Counted from the stretch's first letter, positions 17,181 to 26,599 are shown. The stretch is DNA of 64,000 nt from UBA2108 sp963925495 (GCA_963925495.1 CAWUST010000016.1:1-64000); one strand, 5' to 3'. Notes: generated from the sequence alone by a model not told the origin. A program made the numbers and translations.

Positions 17181-18479
17181 CTATAATTTCTTTTCGAATT
17201 TTACAAATGAAATTATACCCTCGTTTTCCACTTTTAATAAATAGAAGCCTAGCGCCAATTTCGAAACATTAAGCTCATTATCTTTTATTGGCATTTCTAA
17301 TTCTTGACCAGATAAGTTTAGAACCCCCATAACTGTAGCTCCAGTATTTGTAGTAAAATATAAAATATCGGAAACCGGATTAGGATAAACCATAAATTTA
17401 TCATTATCGGATAATTCAGATATAGAAACCGCTTCAGTTATTTGAATATAATTTCTTCGCTTTTCCCCCATTTGACCAAATCTATTTCTTACTAAAAGCT
17501 CTACTGAATATGCCCCCCTTGATGTGAATTTAATTTCTGGGTTTTTGGAACCATCATTAGTTCCATTCATGTACGTAAACGTGTTGGGAGAAATAATCCA
17601 AGTTCGAGCTTGAGCAGATATGCTAGAAGTATCACTAAGTTTTATAATCGAATTTGCCGAAGCAACATATTTGTCTGCATCAAAACCAACCAGGCTTACG
17701 GGCTTGTCTTGAAACTTTATTTCTTGAACTGTGAACCTACCGGCAAAACTAATACCTTTTACGATTAAAACTGGGCCAACAAAGCCAGCCGCTAACCATT
17801 TGTATTCAACCATTTTTCGTGGAATTGGGAAAAATGGTAGTGGACCAATTTTAATAGAATCAATTTGATCAATAGTCGTTAAAACTTTAATTACAGATGG
17901 ATAATTTTTAAATGGTGTTTTTAAACTTCCTTCCCCTTCTACAGTATTTGTTCTTGTTCCTGATTGAATCAAAGAAAATTGCGCCCCTAAAGTTAGGGCA
18001 ACTTTAAACGAACTAACATCTTTTCTTCCGTATTTTAAAGGAAACTGATATATTTCATCCTCGTCTGAATAGAATTGAGGTACCGGAATGCCATTAAATT
18101 TTAATGAACGACCTTGAGCTGTCATTTTCTTTGATGTTGTCTTAAACACATCATAAATATCTCTCAACATTAGTGGTCCCGCACCTAAACTATCTGCCGT
18201 TTTAGTCCCGAACCCATCTTTTATCCCAAAAAAGAAAAAGTTGATACTCCCTGCACTTTTATATTCTTCTTTTAATTGTAATTCATATTCCAGACTAGTA
18301 TAGTCCCAAGATAAGCCTTTGCCCTTAATAGTATGGTCAATTTGTGAATTTGTCTTGCCAAATGAATACAGTATATTAGAACTAACTGTTGGCATTTCTG
18401 CTTTCCCTATTTCTACTTGAGAAAACAAACCAAAACTTAAAAAATTGATACAGATTGCTAGCGTTAAAACCTTTTTCAT
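17181..18479 (-). CDS. Secreted protein with T9SS type A sorting domain
   Basis: The 432-residue protein has a signal peptide (about 1-20, ending FGLFSQ) and a body of unknown fold. A PKD-like segment (about 290-345, ending in SVELLVRNRFGQMGEKRRNY) follows. The C-terminal Por secretion system sorting domain (about 365-432) starts MVYPNPVSDILYF and ends with GFYLLKV...FVKFEKKL. The sorting domain sends it through T9SS to the cell surface or medium. The function of the body is unknown. It converges with the SDR gene (15-bp gap). Confidence 0.88.
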   Translation of the reverse strand: MKKVLTLAICINFLSFGLFSQVEIGKAEMPTVSSNILYSFGKTNSQIDHTIKGKGLSWDYTSLEYELQLKEEYKSAGSINFFFFGIKDGFGTKTADSLGAGPLMLRDIYDVFKTTSKKMTAQGRSLKFNGIPVPQFYSDEDEIYQFPLKYGRKDVSSFKVALTLGAQFSLIQSGTRTNTVEGEGSLKTPFKNYPSVIKVLTTIDQIDSIKIGPLPFFPIPRKMVEYKWLAAGFVGPVLIVKGISFAGRFTVQEIKFQDKPVSLVGFDADKYVASANSIIKLSDTSSISAQARTWIISPNTFTYMNGTNDGSKNPEIKFTSRGAYSVELLVRNRFGQMGEKRRNYIQITEAVSISELSDNDKFMVYPNPVSDILYFTTNTGATVMGVLNLSGQELEMPIKDNELNVSKLALGFYLLKVENEGIISFVKFEKKL

Positions 18480-18483
18480 ATCT

Positions 18484-18491
18484 TATATTTG
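18484..18491 (+). promoter_or_regulatory. -7 box TATATTTG upstream of the broken isochorismatase
   Basis: It matches TAnnTTTG, 32 bp before the ATG at 18524. The promoter seems intact although the gene is not. Confidence 0.45.
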
Positions 18492-18523
18492 AGTTAACAA
18501 TATTAGTGATTAAATAACTAGAA

Positions 18524-19064
18524 ATGAGAATACAAAAAGAAGACTGTGCATTCGTCGTAATTGATATTCAAGAAAGGCTTTTCCCACATATTTAGGATAA
18601 AGACTTTATGACTCAAAAATGCACTACTCTTATTCAGGGAATGCAAATACTGGGCTTCCGATTATAGTTACAGAGCAGTATGTGAAAGGCTTGGGGCAAA
18701 CTATTCCCATGCTTCAAGAAGCAATAGACGGTTACAACCCTATTGAAAAAATGACTTTTTCATGTTGTGGTGTAGGAGCTTTTAATTTAAAAATTGAAGA
18801 GCATTATAAAGAAAATATAATTATTTGCGGTATTGAATCTCATGTTTGTGTTTTGCAAACGGCCCTTGATCTAGTAGAAGCCGGCACGAACCTATTGTTG
18901 TAGTGGATGCCGTTTCTTCAAGAAATCCTTTAGATAAAGAAATAGCGCCAGACCGAATGAGGCAAGAAGGCATTCGGTTAACTACGGTTGAACCCATGTT
19001 ATTTGGGGTATGTAAATCTTCTGTAAATGACACGTTTAAGAAAACAAGTAAACTAGTAAAATAA
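18524..19064 (+). pseudogene. Isochorismatase-family hydrolase, broken by one stop and two frameshifts
   Basis: The start MRIQKEDCAFVVIDIQERL is a typical isochorismatase-family N-terminus with the catalytic Asp of IDIQ. Translation meets TAG at 18593-18595. It continues in frame as DKDFMTQKCTTLIQGMQILG, then needs a frameshift near 18655 to read GLPIIVTEQYVKGLGQT. The catalytic Cys region is present as IICGIESHVCVLQTALDLVEAG. A second frameshift near 18885 is needed for VVVDAVSSRNPLDKE and a normal C-terminus. Total length is that of a normal 180-residue family member, so decay looks recent or caused by sequence errors. Related hydrolases act on isochorismate or nicotinamide-like amides; the substrate here is unknown. 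Confidence 0.85.
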
Positions 19065-19246
19065 TTAATCACCTATTAATTTACGGTTCTTAAGAAGGAT
19101 AAAATTTTATTTTCAACTTTTAGTGAACGCCCAAAACACTATTGAGATTGTATATTCGGGTATAAGTCAGTAATTCTATAAAAAAAGATTGTTTTCTTTT
19201 ACTTTTTTTCCCTTTGAAAATAGAGAATAAAAGGTAGGGTTTGGTG

Positions 19247-19254
19247 TACGTTTG
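19247..19254 (+). promoter_or_regulatory. -7 box TACGTTTG upstream of the Cys/Lys-rich peptide
   Basis: It matches TAnnTTTG, 15 bp before the ATG at 19270. The upstream part of 19065-19246 contains nothing else I recognise. Confidence 0.45.
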
Positions 19255-19269
19255 CCGCCCCAAATAATT

Positions 19270-19359
19270 ATGAGCGGAAAAAAAAAGAAGTGCTGTAAAA
19301 AGTACAAGAAAAAAGGAAAGTCGGCCTGTAAAACTTGTCCAAAAAAGGATAAAAAATAA
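19270..19359 (+). CDS. 29-residue Cys/Lys-rich peptide
   Basis: The frame encodes a 29-residue peptide starting MSGKKKKCCKKYKKKGKS and ending ACKTCPKKDKK. It has 15 Lys and four Cys (CC and CxxC). The CC...CxxC spacing could bind a metal ion, and the basic residues could bind nucleic acid or the ribosome. I recall similar very short CCKKYKKKGK proteins annotated as hypothetical in other Bacteroidota but cannot verify it here. A TAnnTTTG box 15 bp upstream, a clean ATG and a non-random composition support a real gene. It is far below usual gene-calling length limits. The flanking genes are a broken isochorismatase and the minus-strand AsmA-like gene. Confidence 0.65.
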   Translation: MSGKKKKCCKKYKKKGKSACKTCPKKDKK

Positions 19360-19426
19360 AATGAACTACGATTTTTACTAAGGGGTTAAAAACCTATAAC
19401 CTATTTAATAAAGCTTGGTTTAAGGA

Positions 19427-22114
19427 TTAAAAATCGTCGTCACCAAAATCGAATTCTTCAGTCTCTTCCTTTGAGCCCAATTTAAAAATTTGCTTTACTC
19501 CTTTCTTTTTTGTTTTAGAACTATCTTTCTCAGTAGAAACTACTGTTGTTGAATCTTCTTCCTCTTCCCATTCTATATCAAAATCTTGGATAATAACAGG
19601 GTCCTTTAGAGAAGAGTCTGCATCAAATAACCCAAACTCTTCTTTCAAAGCAGATTTAAATTCATTTTTTTCCGCACTCCTTTTATTCTTTTTATAGGCT
19701 TTACGACGTTCTTTATCCATTTCAATTCTTGGATTATCAGAAGGGCCAAACATGTGAATAAAGACTCTTATCCCCTCCGATTCCAAATCACTTATCGATT
19801 CGTTGTTTTCAATTTTGCTTTTGTCCTTAACTAGTAAGTCACTAATATCGAAATCAATTCGATAATCCATAACGCCATTAAAATCGATATTACCTTCAAT
19901 ATTTAAAGTTAAAAGTGTAGTCCCAATTATCATTCGCGGCAAAATCACTTTCTTATCTTGAATGATAATTTCATTTTCCAGGATATCAAAACGAATCTGC
20001 ATAAGACTTTTTTCCAACTCATCAGCTCTAAATACTCCACGTAATAAAATGTTACTTCTAAAATAATCAGAAATTGCTTTTAAGCTTTTGTATTCAATTA
20101 ATTTCCCGTTTACAATTTTTACTTTGGCTTTTGAATCAACTGATTCTAAATATATTTCAAAGTTCTCGCTAAGTTCGCTATTTAAAACCAAGCTAATATC
20201 TGCCGTACCCTCAATTATTTTTTCCGTAATTTCATTTTGTCTAAAATTGTAAAACGAGTAAAACATTTTTTGAACATTCGTATTTCTGTTGTTACTAATC
20301 AGTTTCATTTTAAATGTATTATCGTATTGCTTGTTCAGTATTAGTTTTCCCTCAAATTCTCCATCCATAGAATTAAATGTAACCGGATTCATTACTACAC
20401 GGCCGTTTGAAAGTAATAATTTAGCATTCAAATCGGATGCTTTGAACCTATCCCATACAAAATCTCCGAAATGAACATTTAGCTGCAATTCGGAAAAAGG
20501 AAAACGAAAACCATTCTGCTCTTGGCTTTTTTCGTCCTTACTTTTTTTTGTTAAAAACTCCAACGCATCCAATCTATCTGAGCTTAATGAAGCCATTATC
20601 CGCAGTGGTTGTGACCGGAGAGAATCTCGAACAAAAATCCAATGCAGCACGTTTTGAATTTCCCCGTTAAGCTCTATTTCAGAAGATTGAACCCAGCCTT
20701 TTACGCCAATTATTTGCGCTATTTTGTTGTGCAACTTAATTTCCCCATTCAAATTTTGGACGTTCACACTATTTTCAAATCGAATATTTACATCTGAAAA
20801 TTGAATATTTCCCTTTAAATTAGAACCTTTTAAGTTTACGTTTTCTTTCATCAATCTTGAAAGTATGAGTTTAACGTCCACATCAAAATCCAATAAACCT
20901 TTCGTCACATCTACATTATTAATATTAGAAAACTCTACTATTTCTCTTAAATCAGAACTACCTGAAAGCTTTGTGCTAAAAACTAACTTATCAAAATCTT
21001 CGAGCTTTAACTCACCAACCATTTTTCCGGATGGAAATGAACCTGATAATTTCTCAAATAGAAGCTTGGAAGTTTTAGCGTTTCTGTTTTTGCCGTTCGT
21101 ATAATATCCTTCTAATGAAATATTTTCAATTATTCCTTTGCTTTCTTTTTCTTTTAAGGTTCCATCTTTTAATGAAAAATTAGTTCGAACGCTTGGAGCT
21201 GCAGATTTGTCATAATTTCCCTTAATTTTAACTTGAACTTCTATATCTCCTGAACTTTCATATCTATTTTTATAATCAGAATATTTTTTTGGAACTAAAG
21301 AATTTAGTTGTTCCAGTCTTATTTTTTTACTTCCAATATCAAACACGTAAGAAGGTCCGTCTATTTTTCCCGAAGCAACCAATGTAAAGGCATTATTGAA
21401 ACGAATTTCACCTTGTAAAAAGTTGATGACATTGGTTTCATTATTAATTTGTAACCCTGTATTTATTTCCAGATTTCTCTTGCTGAGGTATTGTATGCCG
21501 TCAACTTCTACAGAAGTGGAATGGAAATCTCCTTTAACTAAAAGTTTTAATTTCTTGGAATTAAAGTCACCCGTTACAATCGCACCTTTTGCAACAGTCC
21601 TAACTCCAACTTTTTTAGATTTATCGATATAGGAGTATGTGATTCTATTAAGTTCTAAATGGCTAAGTTTGAATTGAAACTCAGAAGTTTCAAAATCTGT
21701 TGTATCCAATTTCCAAAAAATAAAATTCTGTACTCCCTTTTTGTTTACTTCAAAAATACCAAAGCCATCACTAATTTCTACTCGTTTCAATTGGTAGTTC
21801 CCTGCCAACATATCAAGCATATCAAACTGAAGTGAAAGTTCTTTTACAAAAATTAGAGTGTCGGGTGTTTTTTGATAATCTTTTGGTTCCATGATGGCTA
21901 CACCCCTAAAAACCAAACTGAAATATGGTATTTCGTCAAAAGTGCTGACCTCAATAGATCCTACCCTAACTTCACTTTTTAGGTTTTCATTTATAGCTTT
22001 GGCAACTAATTTTTGAACTATAGTACCGTATTGTGTGGAAATATAAATTCCCACTCCAGCAAATACGAGAGCAATAATTAAAATAAATAGAAATAGATAC
22101 TTTACTATTTTCAC
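19427..22114 (-). CDS. AsmA-family inner-membrane-anchored protein
   Basis: The 895-residue protein has a single N-terminal membrane helix (about 4-26) followed by AsmA-type beta repeats. The opening STQYGTIVQKLVAKAINENL and VGSIEVSTFDEIPYFSLVF is typical of Bacteroidota AsmA proteins. An AsmA-like C-terminal domain (about 600-800) ends with MDYRIDFDISDLLV. The tail is highly charged, with Asp/Glu and Lys stretches. AsmA-like proteins are thought to bridge the periplasm and move phospholipids to the outer membrane; that is family knowledge, not shown here. A TACTTTTG box lies 5 bp before the ATG, so the mRNA may be leaderless. Confidence 0.88.
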   Translation of the reverse strand: MKIVKYLFLFILIIALVFAGVGIYISTQYGTIVQKLVAKAINENLKSEVRVGSIEVSTFDEIPYFSLVFRGVAIMEPKDYQKTPDTLIFVKELSLQFDMLDMLAGNYQLKRVEISDGFGIFEVNKKGVQNFIFWKLDTTDFETSEFQFKLSHLELNRITYSYIDKSKKVGVRTVAKGAIVTGDFNSKKLKLLVKGDFHSTSVEVDGIQYLSKRNLEINTGLQINNETNVINFLQGEIRFNNAFTLVASGKIDGPSYVFDIGSKKIRLEQLNSLVPKKYSDYKNRYESSGDIEVQVKIKGNYDKSAAPSVRTNFSLKDGTLKEKESKGIIENISLEGYYTNGKNRNAKTSKLLFEKLSGSFPSGKMVGELKLEDFDKLVFSTKLSGSSDLREIVEFSNINNVDVTKGLLDFDVDVKLILSRLMKENVNLKGSNLKGNIQFSDVNIRFENSVNVQNLNGEIKLHNKIAQIIGVKGWVQSSEIELNGEIQNVLHWIFVRDSLRSQPLRIMASLSSDRLDALEFLTKKSKDEKSQEQNGFRFPFSELQLNVHFGDFVWDRFKASDLNAKLLLSNGRVVMNPVTFNSMDGEFEGKLILNKQYDNTFKMKLISNNRNTNVQKMFYSFYNFRQNEITEKIIEGTADISLVLNSELSENFEIYLESVDSKAKVKIVNGKLIEYKSLKAISDYFRSNILLRGVFRADELEKSLMQIRFDILENEIIIQDKKVILPRMIIGTTLLTLNIEGNIDFNGVMDYRIDFDISDLLVKDKSKIENNESISDLESEGIRVFIHMFGPSDNPRIEMDKERRKAYKKNKRSAEKNEFKSALKEEFGLFDADSSLKDPVIIQDFDIEWEEEEDSTTVVSTEKDSSKTKKKGVKQIFKLGSKEETEEFDFGDDDF

Positions 22115-22119
22115 AAAAT

Positions 22120-22127
22120 CAAAAGTA
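22120..22127 (-). promoter_or_regulatory. -7 box TACTTTTG at the AsmA gene
   Basis: It matches TAnnTTTG on the minus strand and ends only 5 bp before the ATG at 22114. The predicted transcription start coincides with the start codon. Confidence 0.4.
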
Positions 22128-22197
22128 TTTTCAGAAACAGTAAGAAAAGAAATAAGATCAATAAACTTCTTAAACTAGAGTAGTTAGTTTAAAAAAC

Positions 22198-23262
22198 TTA
22201 GCCTATCATTTTTAGCATTCCTACTTCTCTCTCCGTTAATTCTCTCCATTTCCCACGTGGAACGGTCTTCTTTGTAAGTCCACCGAATGAAACCCTGTCT
22301 AATTTAGATACAACATAACCTAACTCTTCCATCATTCTTCGAATAACACGATTTTTACCACTGTGCAAGCTAATCCCAATTTCGTTTTTAAGAGTTCCAT
22401 CACCTACGTAAGATGCCGCATCCGCCATAGCTAAACCATCTTCAAGTTTTACTCCCTTGGTCAATTTTATCATATCCGTTTTAGTCACAGGTTTTGTGAG
22501 TGTAACTTGATATACCTTTTGAACTTTGAATTTTGGATGCGATAATTTTTTTGCTAAGTCTCCATCATTTGTTAGAAGCAATAAACCAGTAGTCATCCTG
22601 TCTAATCTACCAACAGGATATATTCTTTCCTTTACCGTATTTGCCAAAATATCCATTACCGTTTGACGTCCTTGAGGATCATCAGAAGTTGTTATAATGT
22701 TTTTAGGTTTATTCATAAGTAAATAAACAAACTTCTGAAATTTCAACTTTTCACCACCATAAGTAACGACATCGGTTGGCTTTATTTTAACTCCCATTTG
22801 AGTTATAACTTCACCATTTACCGTTACCATACCCTGCGCAATAAGCTTATCCGCTTCTCGCCGTGAACAAATCCCACTTGATGCAATGTATTTATTAAGC
22901 CTAGTTTCATCCGTTACTTCTCTTGTTTCAGGTCGAGAAGCACCTTCTGGTTTTATGTTTTTACTGTCAAAAGGTTTGTCTGTTTTATTTTTTGAAAAAG
23001 CCGAATCTTTTCTTTTAAATTTAGGTTTATCCGCACTTTCTTCCTTTTCTTTTTTAAAGTCTTTTCGTTTCGAAAACTTACTAAACGGCTCTTCATTAAC
23101 AATATACCTTCTGTTTTCAGGGATTCTTTCGCTTCTAGACTCACCAGGAGCTTTTCCTGAATTTTCTTCAGAACGTTCTTCTCTATTAGGAGACTTCCTT
23201 CGATCAGTTTTACCTGATTTTCTGTTGGAAATGGAACCACTTTTGCCTCTTTCTATTGCCAT
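22198..23262 (-). CDS. Pseudouridine synthase, RsuA/RluB family
   Basis: It isomerises a uridine in rRNA (16S or 23S; the exact site cannot be told). The 354-residue protein has an N-terminal basic, disordered extension of about 115 residues (Arg/Lys/Ser/Glu-rich). An S4 RNA-binding domain (TRLNKYIASSGICSRREADK) is followed by the catalytic domain with the conserved GRLDRMTTGLLLLTNDG motif (catalytic Asp in GRLD) and ending SGKNRVIRRM. Such charged extensions are common in Bacteroidota homologues. A TACCTTTG box lies upstream at 23327-23334. It is divergent from hemH. Confidence 0.93.
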   Translation of the reverse strand: MAIERGKSGSISNRKSGKTDRRKSPNREERSEENSGKAPGESRSERIPENRRYIVNEEPFSKFSKRKDFKKEKEESADKPKFKRKDSAFSKNKTDKPFDSKNIKPEGASRPETREVTDETRLNKYIASSGICSRREADKLIAQGMVTVNGEVITQMGVKIKPTDVVTYGGEKLKFQKFVYLLMNKPKNIITTSDDPQGRQTVMDILANTVKERIYPVGRLDRMTTGLLLLTNDGDLAKKLSHPKFKVQKVYQVTLTKPVTKTDMIKLTKGVKLEDGLAMADAASYVGDGTLKNEIGISLHSGKNRVIRRMMEELGYVVSKLDRVSFGGLTKKTVPRGKWRELTEREVGMLKMIG

Positions 23263-23326
23263 AATATCTAATTAATAGGAAATTTCAAGCTTTTTAACAC
23301 GAATTTTGAAACCACCATACAAAATG

Positions 23327-23334
23327 CAAAGGTA
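23327..23334 (-). promoter_or_regulatory. -7 box TACCTTTG of the pseudouridine synthase gene
   Basis: It matches TAnnTTTG on the minus strand, 64 bp before the ATG, in the 130-bp gap shared with the divergent hemH. Confidence 0.45.
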
Positions 23335-23392
23335 AGCCGACCAATAATACTAAACACTATGTATATTTTCGCAGACTTAAAAAAATAAATGA

Positions 23393-24400
23393 ATGAATAA
23401 AAAAACTGTCCTTCTTATAAATCTGGGAACTCCCGACAACCCTACAACTGGAGCCGTAAAAAAGTATTTGACGGAATTTTTAAACGATCCGAGGGTTATA
23501 GACATTCCTTGGTTGTTTCGCAAAATGTTGGTGAATCTTATTATAGTTCCGTTTCGTGCTCCAAAATCGGCTAAAATTTATAAGCAACTTTGGACAAAAG
23601 AAGGTTCGCCATTAGTAATTCATGGTAAAAACTTACGAGATAAACTTCAGGTTGAGCTTGGAAGTGATTATCAAGTTGAAATCGCCATGCGATACCAAAA
23701 CCCTCATTTGAAAAATGTGCTTGAAAAAATCAGAAAATCGGTTCCTAAAGAAATTATAGTTCTCCCACTTTACCCTCACTATGCCAGTTCTTCAACTGGG
23801 AGTACAATAGAGTTTTTATTCAAAATAATGAGCAAATGGTACATAATTCCCCAAGTAAAAGTATTAGGTCAGTTTTACAATAACCCTGGATTTATTGATA
23901 GTATTGCCGAACAAGCTAAAGAGTTTAACTTAAAAAACTACGACCACTTTGTCTTTAGTTTTCATGGATTACCAACTCGACAAGTAGATAAAGTTTACGA
24001 TAAAGGAATTTGCGCCGACCATAATTGCGAATACGAAGTTACAACAGACAACTTTTATTGCTATAAAGCAACGTGTTATGAAACAGCAAGATTGATTATT
24101 TCTAAAGTTAATCTGGATTCTGAAAAGTGTACAGTTTCTTTCCAATCTCGCTTGGATAAAAACTGGTTAGAGCCGTTTTCTGATAAAGTAATAGCCGAGC
24201 TACCTAAAAAGGGGGTGAAAAATGTTTTGGTATTTAGTCCTGCATTTGTTTGTGACTGTCTGGAAACCACAATAGAAATTGGCGTAGAGTACAAAGAAAT
24301 TTTCCAAGAAAACGGCGGAGAAAAACTTGACTTTGTAAAAAGCCTTAATAGTGAACCAACATGGGTAAACACAGTTAAAGATTTGGTGTTAAATGCCTAG
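23393..24400 (+). CDS. hemH: Ferrochelatase
   Basis: It inserts Fe2+ into protoporphyrin IX, the last step of protohaem synthesis by this route. The 335-residue protein starts LLINLGTPDNPTTGAVKKYL, a family hallmark. It keeps the metal-binding active-site His in FSFHGLPTRQ (near residue 190) and the Glu-containing ETTIEIGVEY helix. Four Cys cluster in a short segment after the His (CADHNCEYEVTTDNFYCYKATC). Some bacterial ferrochelatases bind a [2Fe-2S] cluster, but ligand positions cannot be assigned from this alone. The stop overlaps the pabB start by 8 nt, indicating translational coupling. Confidence 0.96.
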   Translation: MNKKTVLLINLGTPDNPTTGAVKKYLTEFLNDPRVIDIPWLFRKMLVNLIIVPFRAPKSAKIYKQLWTKEGSPLVIHGKNLRDKLQVELGSDYQVEIAMRYQNPHLKNVLEKIRKSVPKEIIVLPLYPHYASSSTGSTIEFLFKIMSKWYIIPQVKVLGQFYNNPGFIDSIAEQAKEFNLKNYDHFVFSFHGLPTRQVDKVYDKGICADHNCEYEVTTDNFYCYKATCYETARLIISKVNLDSEKCTVSFQSRLDKNWLEPFSDKVIAELPKKGVKNVLVFSPAFVCDCLETTIEIGVEYKEIFQENGGEKLDFVKSLNSEPTWVNTVKDLVLNA

Positions 24401-25643
24401 ACAAAAACTAGGTTTTACATGGGCGGCTGATTTTAACATACTGAATACTAGAGAATATAAATCAGTATTTTATTTAAACTCCAACAATAATTCTGGCGTT
24501 AACCTTTTGGCCTTGGGAGAATTGAGCCGATTAGAAAGTCCCACGTTTGATTCTTTAGATGTATTTCAAAAGCAAAAAAAAGATTGGCTTTTTGGTTATT
24601 TTGCCTATGATGCTAAAAACCAGCTCGAAAATTTAAAATCTGACAACAAGTCCACTCACGAAGTAAAGGACATTGATTTTGTTGTACCAGAAATAGTTAT
24701 TGAGTGGTTTGGGAGCAAAGGACAAGTTCATTTTTACTCAGATGTGACATTAAAAGAAGATATTAAGGAATTGCTTATTGACCTCACTAGGTCAAACTCA
24801 GAAACCAAAGAAACAACTCCAGTCAGTTTTGAGTCAAGAGTTTCAAAAGAAGGTTATCTGAAAAAAGTAAATGAGCTTAAAGCAGAAATTCAATACGGAA
24901 ACATTTATGAAATAAACTTTTGCCAAGAGTTTTTTGCAAAACAAGAAATAGATCCTTACCTCATTTATAAAAAGCTAAATGAAATTTCCCCAACACCTTA
25001 TTCCTGTTTTGGTCGCTTAAAAAACTTCTATTTAATGTGTGCCAGTCCAGAGCAATATCTGCAAAAAACAGGAAATAGAATAATTTCAAAACCCATAAAA
25101 GGAACTATTAAAAGAAGTTCCGAATTCCAAGAAGACGAATTATTAAAAGCCAAACTTTTTAATTCAGAAAAAGACAAGTCAGAAAATGTAATGATTGTGG
25201 ACTTAGTAAGAAATGACCTTTCTAAATGTGCCGAAAAAGGAAGTGTAAAAGTCGATGAATTATTTGGGGTTTATTCTTTCCCGCAAGTTCATCAGATGAT
25301 TTCAACTGTTTCAGCAAGATTAAAAGATGGCGTTTCTGGAGTTAGTGCTATTAAAAGCTCATTTCCCATGGGCTCAATGACGGGTGCTCCAAAAATTAAA
25401 GCAATGGAACTAATTGAAAAGGAAGAAGTTTTCAAACGAGGTTTATATTCCGGTTCCGTTGGTTATTTTAATCCAGAAGGTGATTTTAATTTTAATGTTG
25501 TAATTCGAAGTTTGTTTTATTCTCCAGAATTAACTCAGCTCAGTTTTGCAATAGGCGGTGCTATTACAGATGGCTCAAATGCCCTGGATGAATACGAAGA
25601 ATCGTTATTGAAAGCAAAGGCGATATTTGAGGTCTTTAACTAA
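24393..25643 (+). CDS. pabB: Aminodeoxychorismate synthase component I-like (chorismate-binding enzyme)
   Basis: It belongs to the chorismate-utilising family, most likely making 4-amino-4-deoxychorismate for folate synthesis. The 416-residue protein has an N-terminal TrpE/PabB-type domain and the catalytic core. The core includes ISKPIKGTIKR (PIKGT is the PabB-type form of the active-site motif), VDLVRNDLSKCA, FPQVHQM, and the FPMGSMTGAPKIKAMELI signature. Its start overlaps hemH. The glutaminase subunit PabA and the lyase PabC are not in the window. Anthranilate synthase TrpE is the main alternative but fits the motif less well. Confidence 0.9.
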   Translation: MPRQKLGFTWAADFNILNTREYKSVFYLNSNNNSGVNLLALGELSRLESPTFDSLDVFQKQKKDWLFGYFAYDAKNQLENLKSDNKSTHEVKDIDFVVPEIVIEWFGSKGQVHFYSDVTLKEDIKELLIDLTRSNSETKETTPVSFESRVSKEGYLKKVNELKAEIQYGNIYEINFCQEFFAKQEIDPYLIYKKLNEISPTPYSCFGRLKNFYLMCASPEQYLQKTGNRIISKPIKGTIKRSSEFQEDELLKAKLFNSEKDKSENVMIVDLVRNDLSKCAEKGSVKVDELFGVYSFPQVHQMISTVSARLKDGVSGVSAIKSSFPMGSMTGAPKIKAMELIEKEEVFKRGLYSGSVGYFNPEGDFNFNVVIRSLFYSPELTQLSFAIGGAITDGSNALDEYEESLLKAKAIFEVFN

Positions 25644-25688
25644 TAAAAACCTCTTGCTTGGCTTCTAAGTTAAATCTAGACTTTTATC

Positions 25689-26588
25689 CTAATCGTTTCT
25701 TTGATGAAATTTTAATCCGAGCAATAGTTCATGAGAACCAGAACTTACCCTGCCAATTTCTGTGGTAATTATATCATAAGAATAACTAAGCGTAAAGTTT
25801 TCTGCCACCTGCACACCAGCAAAAACCGTTGGGCCACTTTCCGTTCGATAAGTTCCTCCTAAAAAGAGCATCTCATTATAAATTACTCTAAGACCACCAT
25901 CAATTTGTGGATCAAGTGGTGGAATGTACTTTAATTGTACCATTGGTTCAATTCCCCAATTATCGCCAATATTAAAGGTATATCCAGCATTAAAATAGTA
26001 GTGATTTTGTAGTTTATTCAACGAATTAGTATGATTATCTAAAAATTTCATTTCAGTACCAATAAGTTGAGGAATAGAAACACTTACATACCAGTTATCG
26101 TGGTACAAATAAATCCCAAAGGCAGCATCTGGTGTATAAGCCGATGTTAAGGTATTACCCAAGGCAACATCATTATTATCTGCCAATTCCATATCTGAGC
26201 CATCTACAGAAAACTGCATCAATCCACCAGAAAGTCCGAAAGACAATTTAATTTCATCCGAAACTTTAAAATTATAAGCATAAGATATTTTGAATCCAGT
26301 TCTTCGTGTGGGCCCTGTTACATCGGAGTAAACATAACCTCCTATACCCATGTTGTTTCTCTCATTTAAAGGACCCTGCATGCTTAATACAAAAGTCCGT
26401 GGTGCATCATCTATTCCAACCCATTGATAGCGGTAACTAGACTTTACATCAAAGTAATGACTAGTTCCGCCAACCGCTGGGTTTATGACATACTTGTTCA
26501 TGAAAAATTGCGAAAACTGTCCTAATTGTTGAGCACTCAAAGTACCCGATACAAGAGCAATTATTGCTATTAATGTAATCTTCTTCAT
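25689..26588 (-). CDS. PorP/SprF-family T9SS outer-membrane partner protein
   Basis: The 299-residue protein has a signal peptide (about 1-19, ending SAQQ). It begins LGQFSQFFMNKYVINPAVGG, the diagnostic start of PorP/SprF proteins, followed by amphipathic beta strands ending in ELLLGLKFH. In Flavobacterium johnsoniae SprF is needed to export or attach SprB. The gene begins 11 bp after the stop of the 3928-residue SprB-like adhesin on the same strand, which is the sprB-sprF order. It is therefore very probably the dedicated partner of that adhesin. Confidence 0.93.
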   Translation of the reverse strand: MKKITLIAIIALVSGTLSAQQLGQFSQFFMNKYVINPAVGGTSHYFDVKSSYRYQWVGIDDAPRTFVLSMQGPLNERNNMGIGGYVYSDVTGPTRRTGFKISYAYNFKVSDEIKLSFGLSGGLMQFSVDGSDMELADNNDVALGNTLTSAYTPDAAFGIYLYHDNWYVSVSIPQLIGTEMKFLDNHTNSLNKLQNHYYFNAGYTFNIGDNWGIEPMVQLKYIPPLDPQIDGGLRVIYNEMLFLGGTYRTESGPTVFAGVQVAENFTLSYSYDIITTEIGRVSSGSHELLLGLKFHQRND

Positions 26589-26599
26589 TGTGCTATTTT

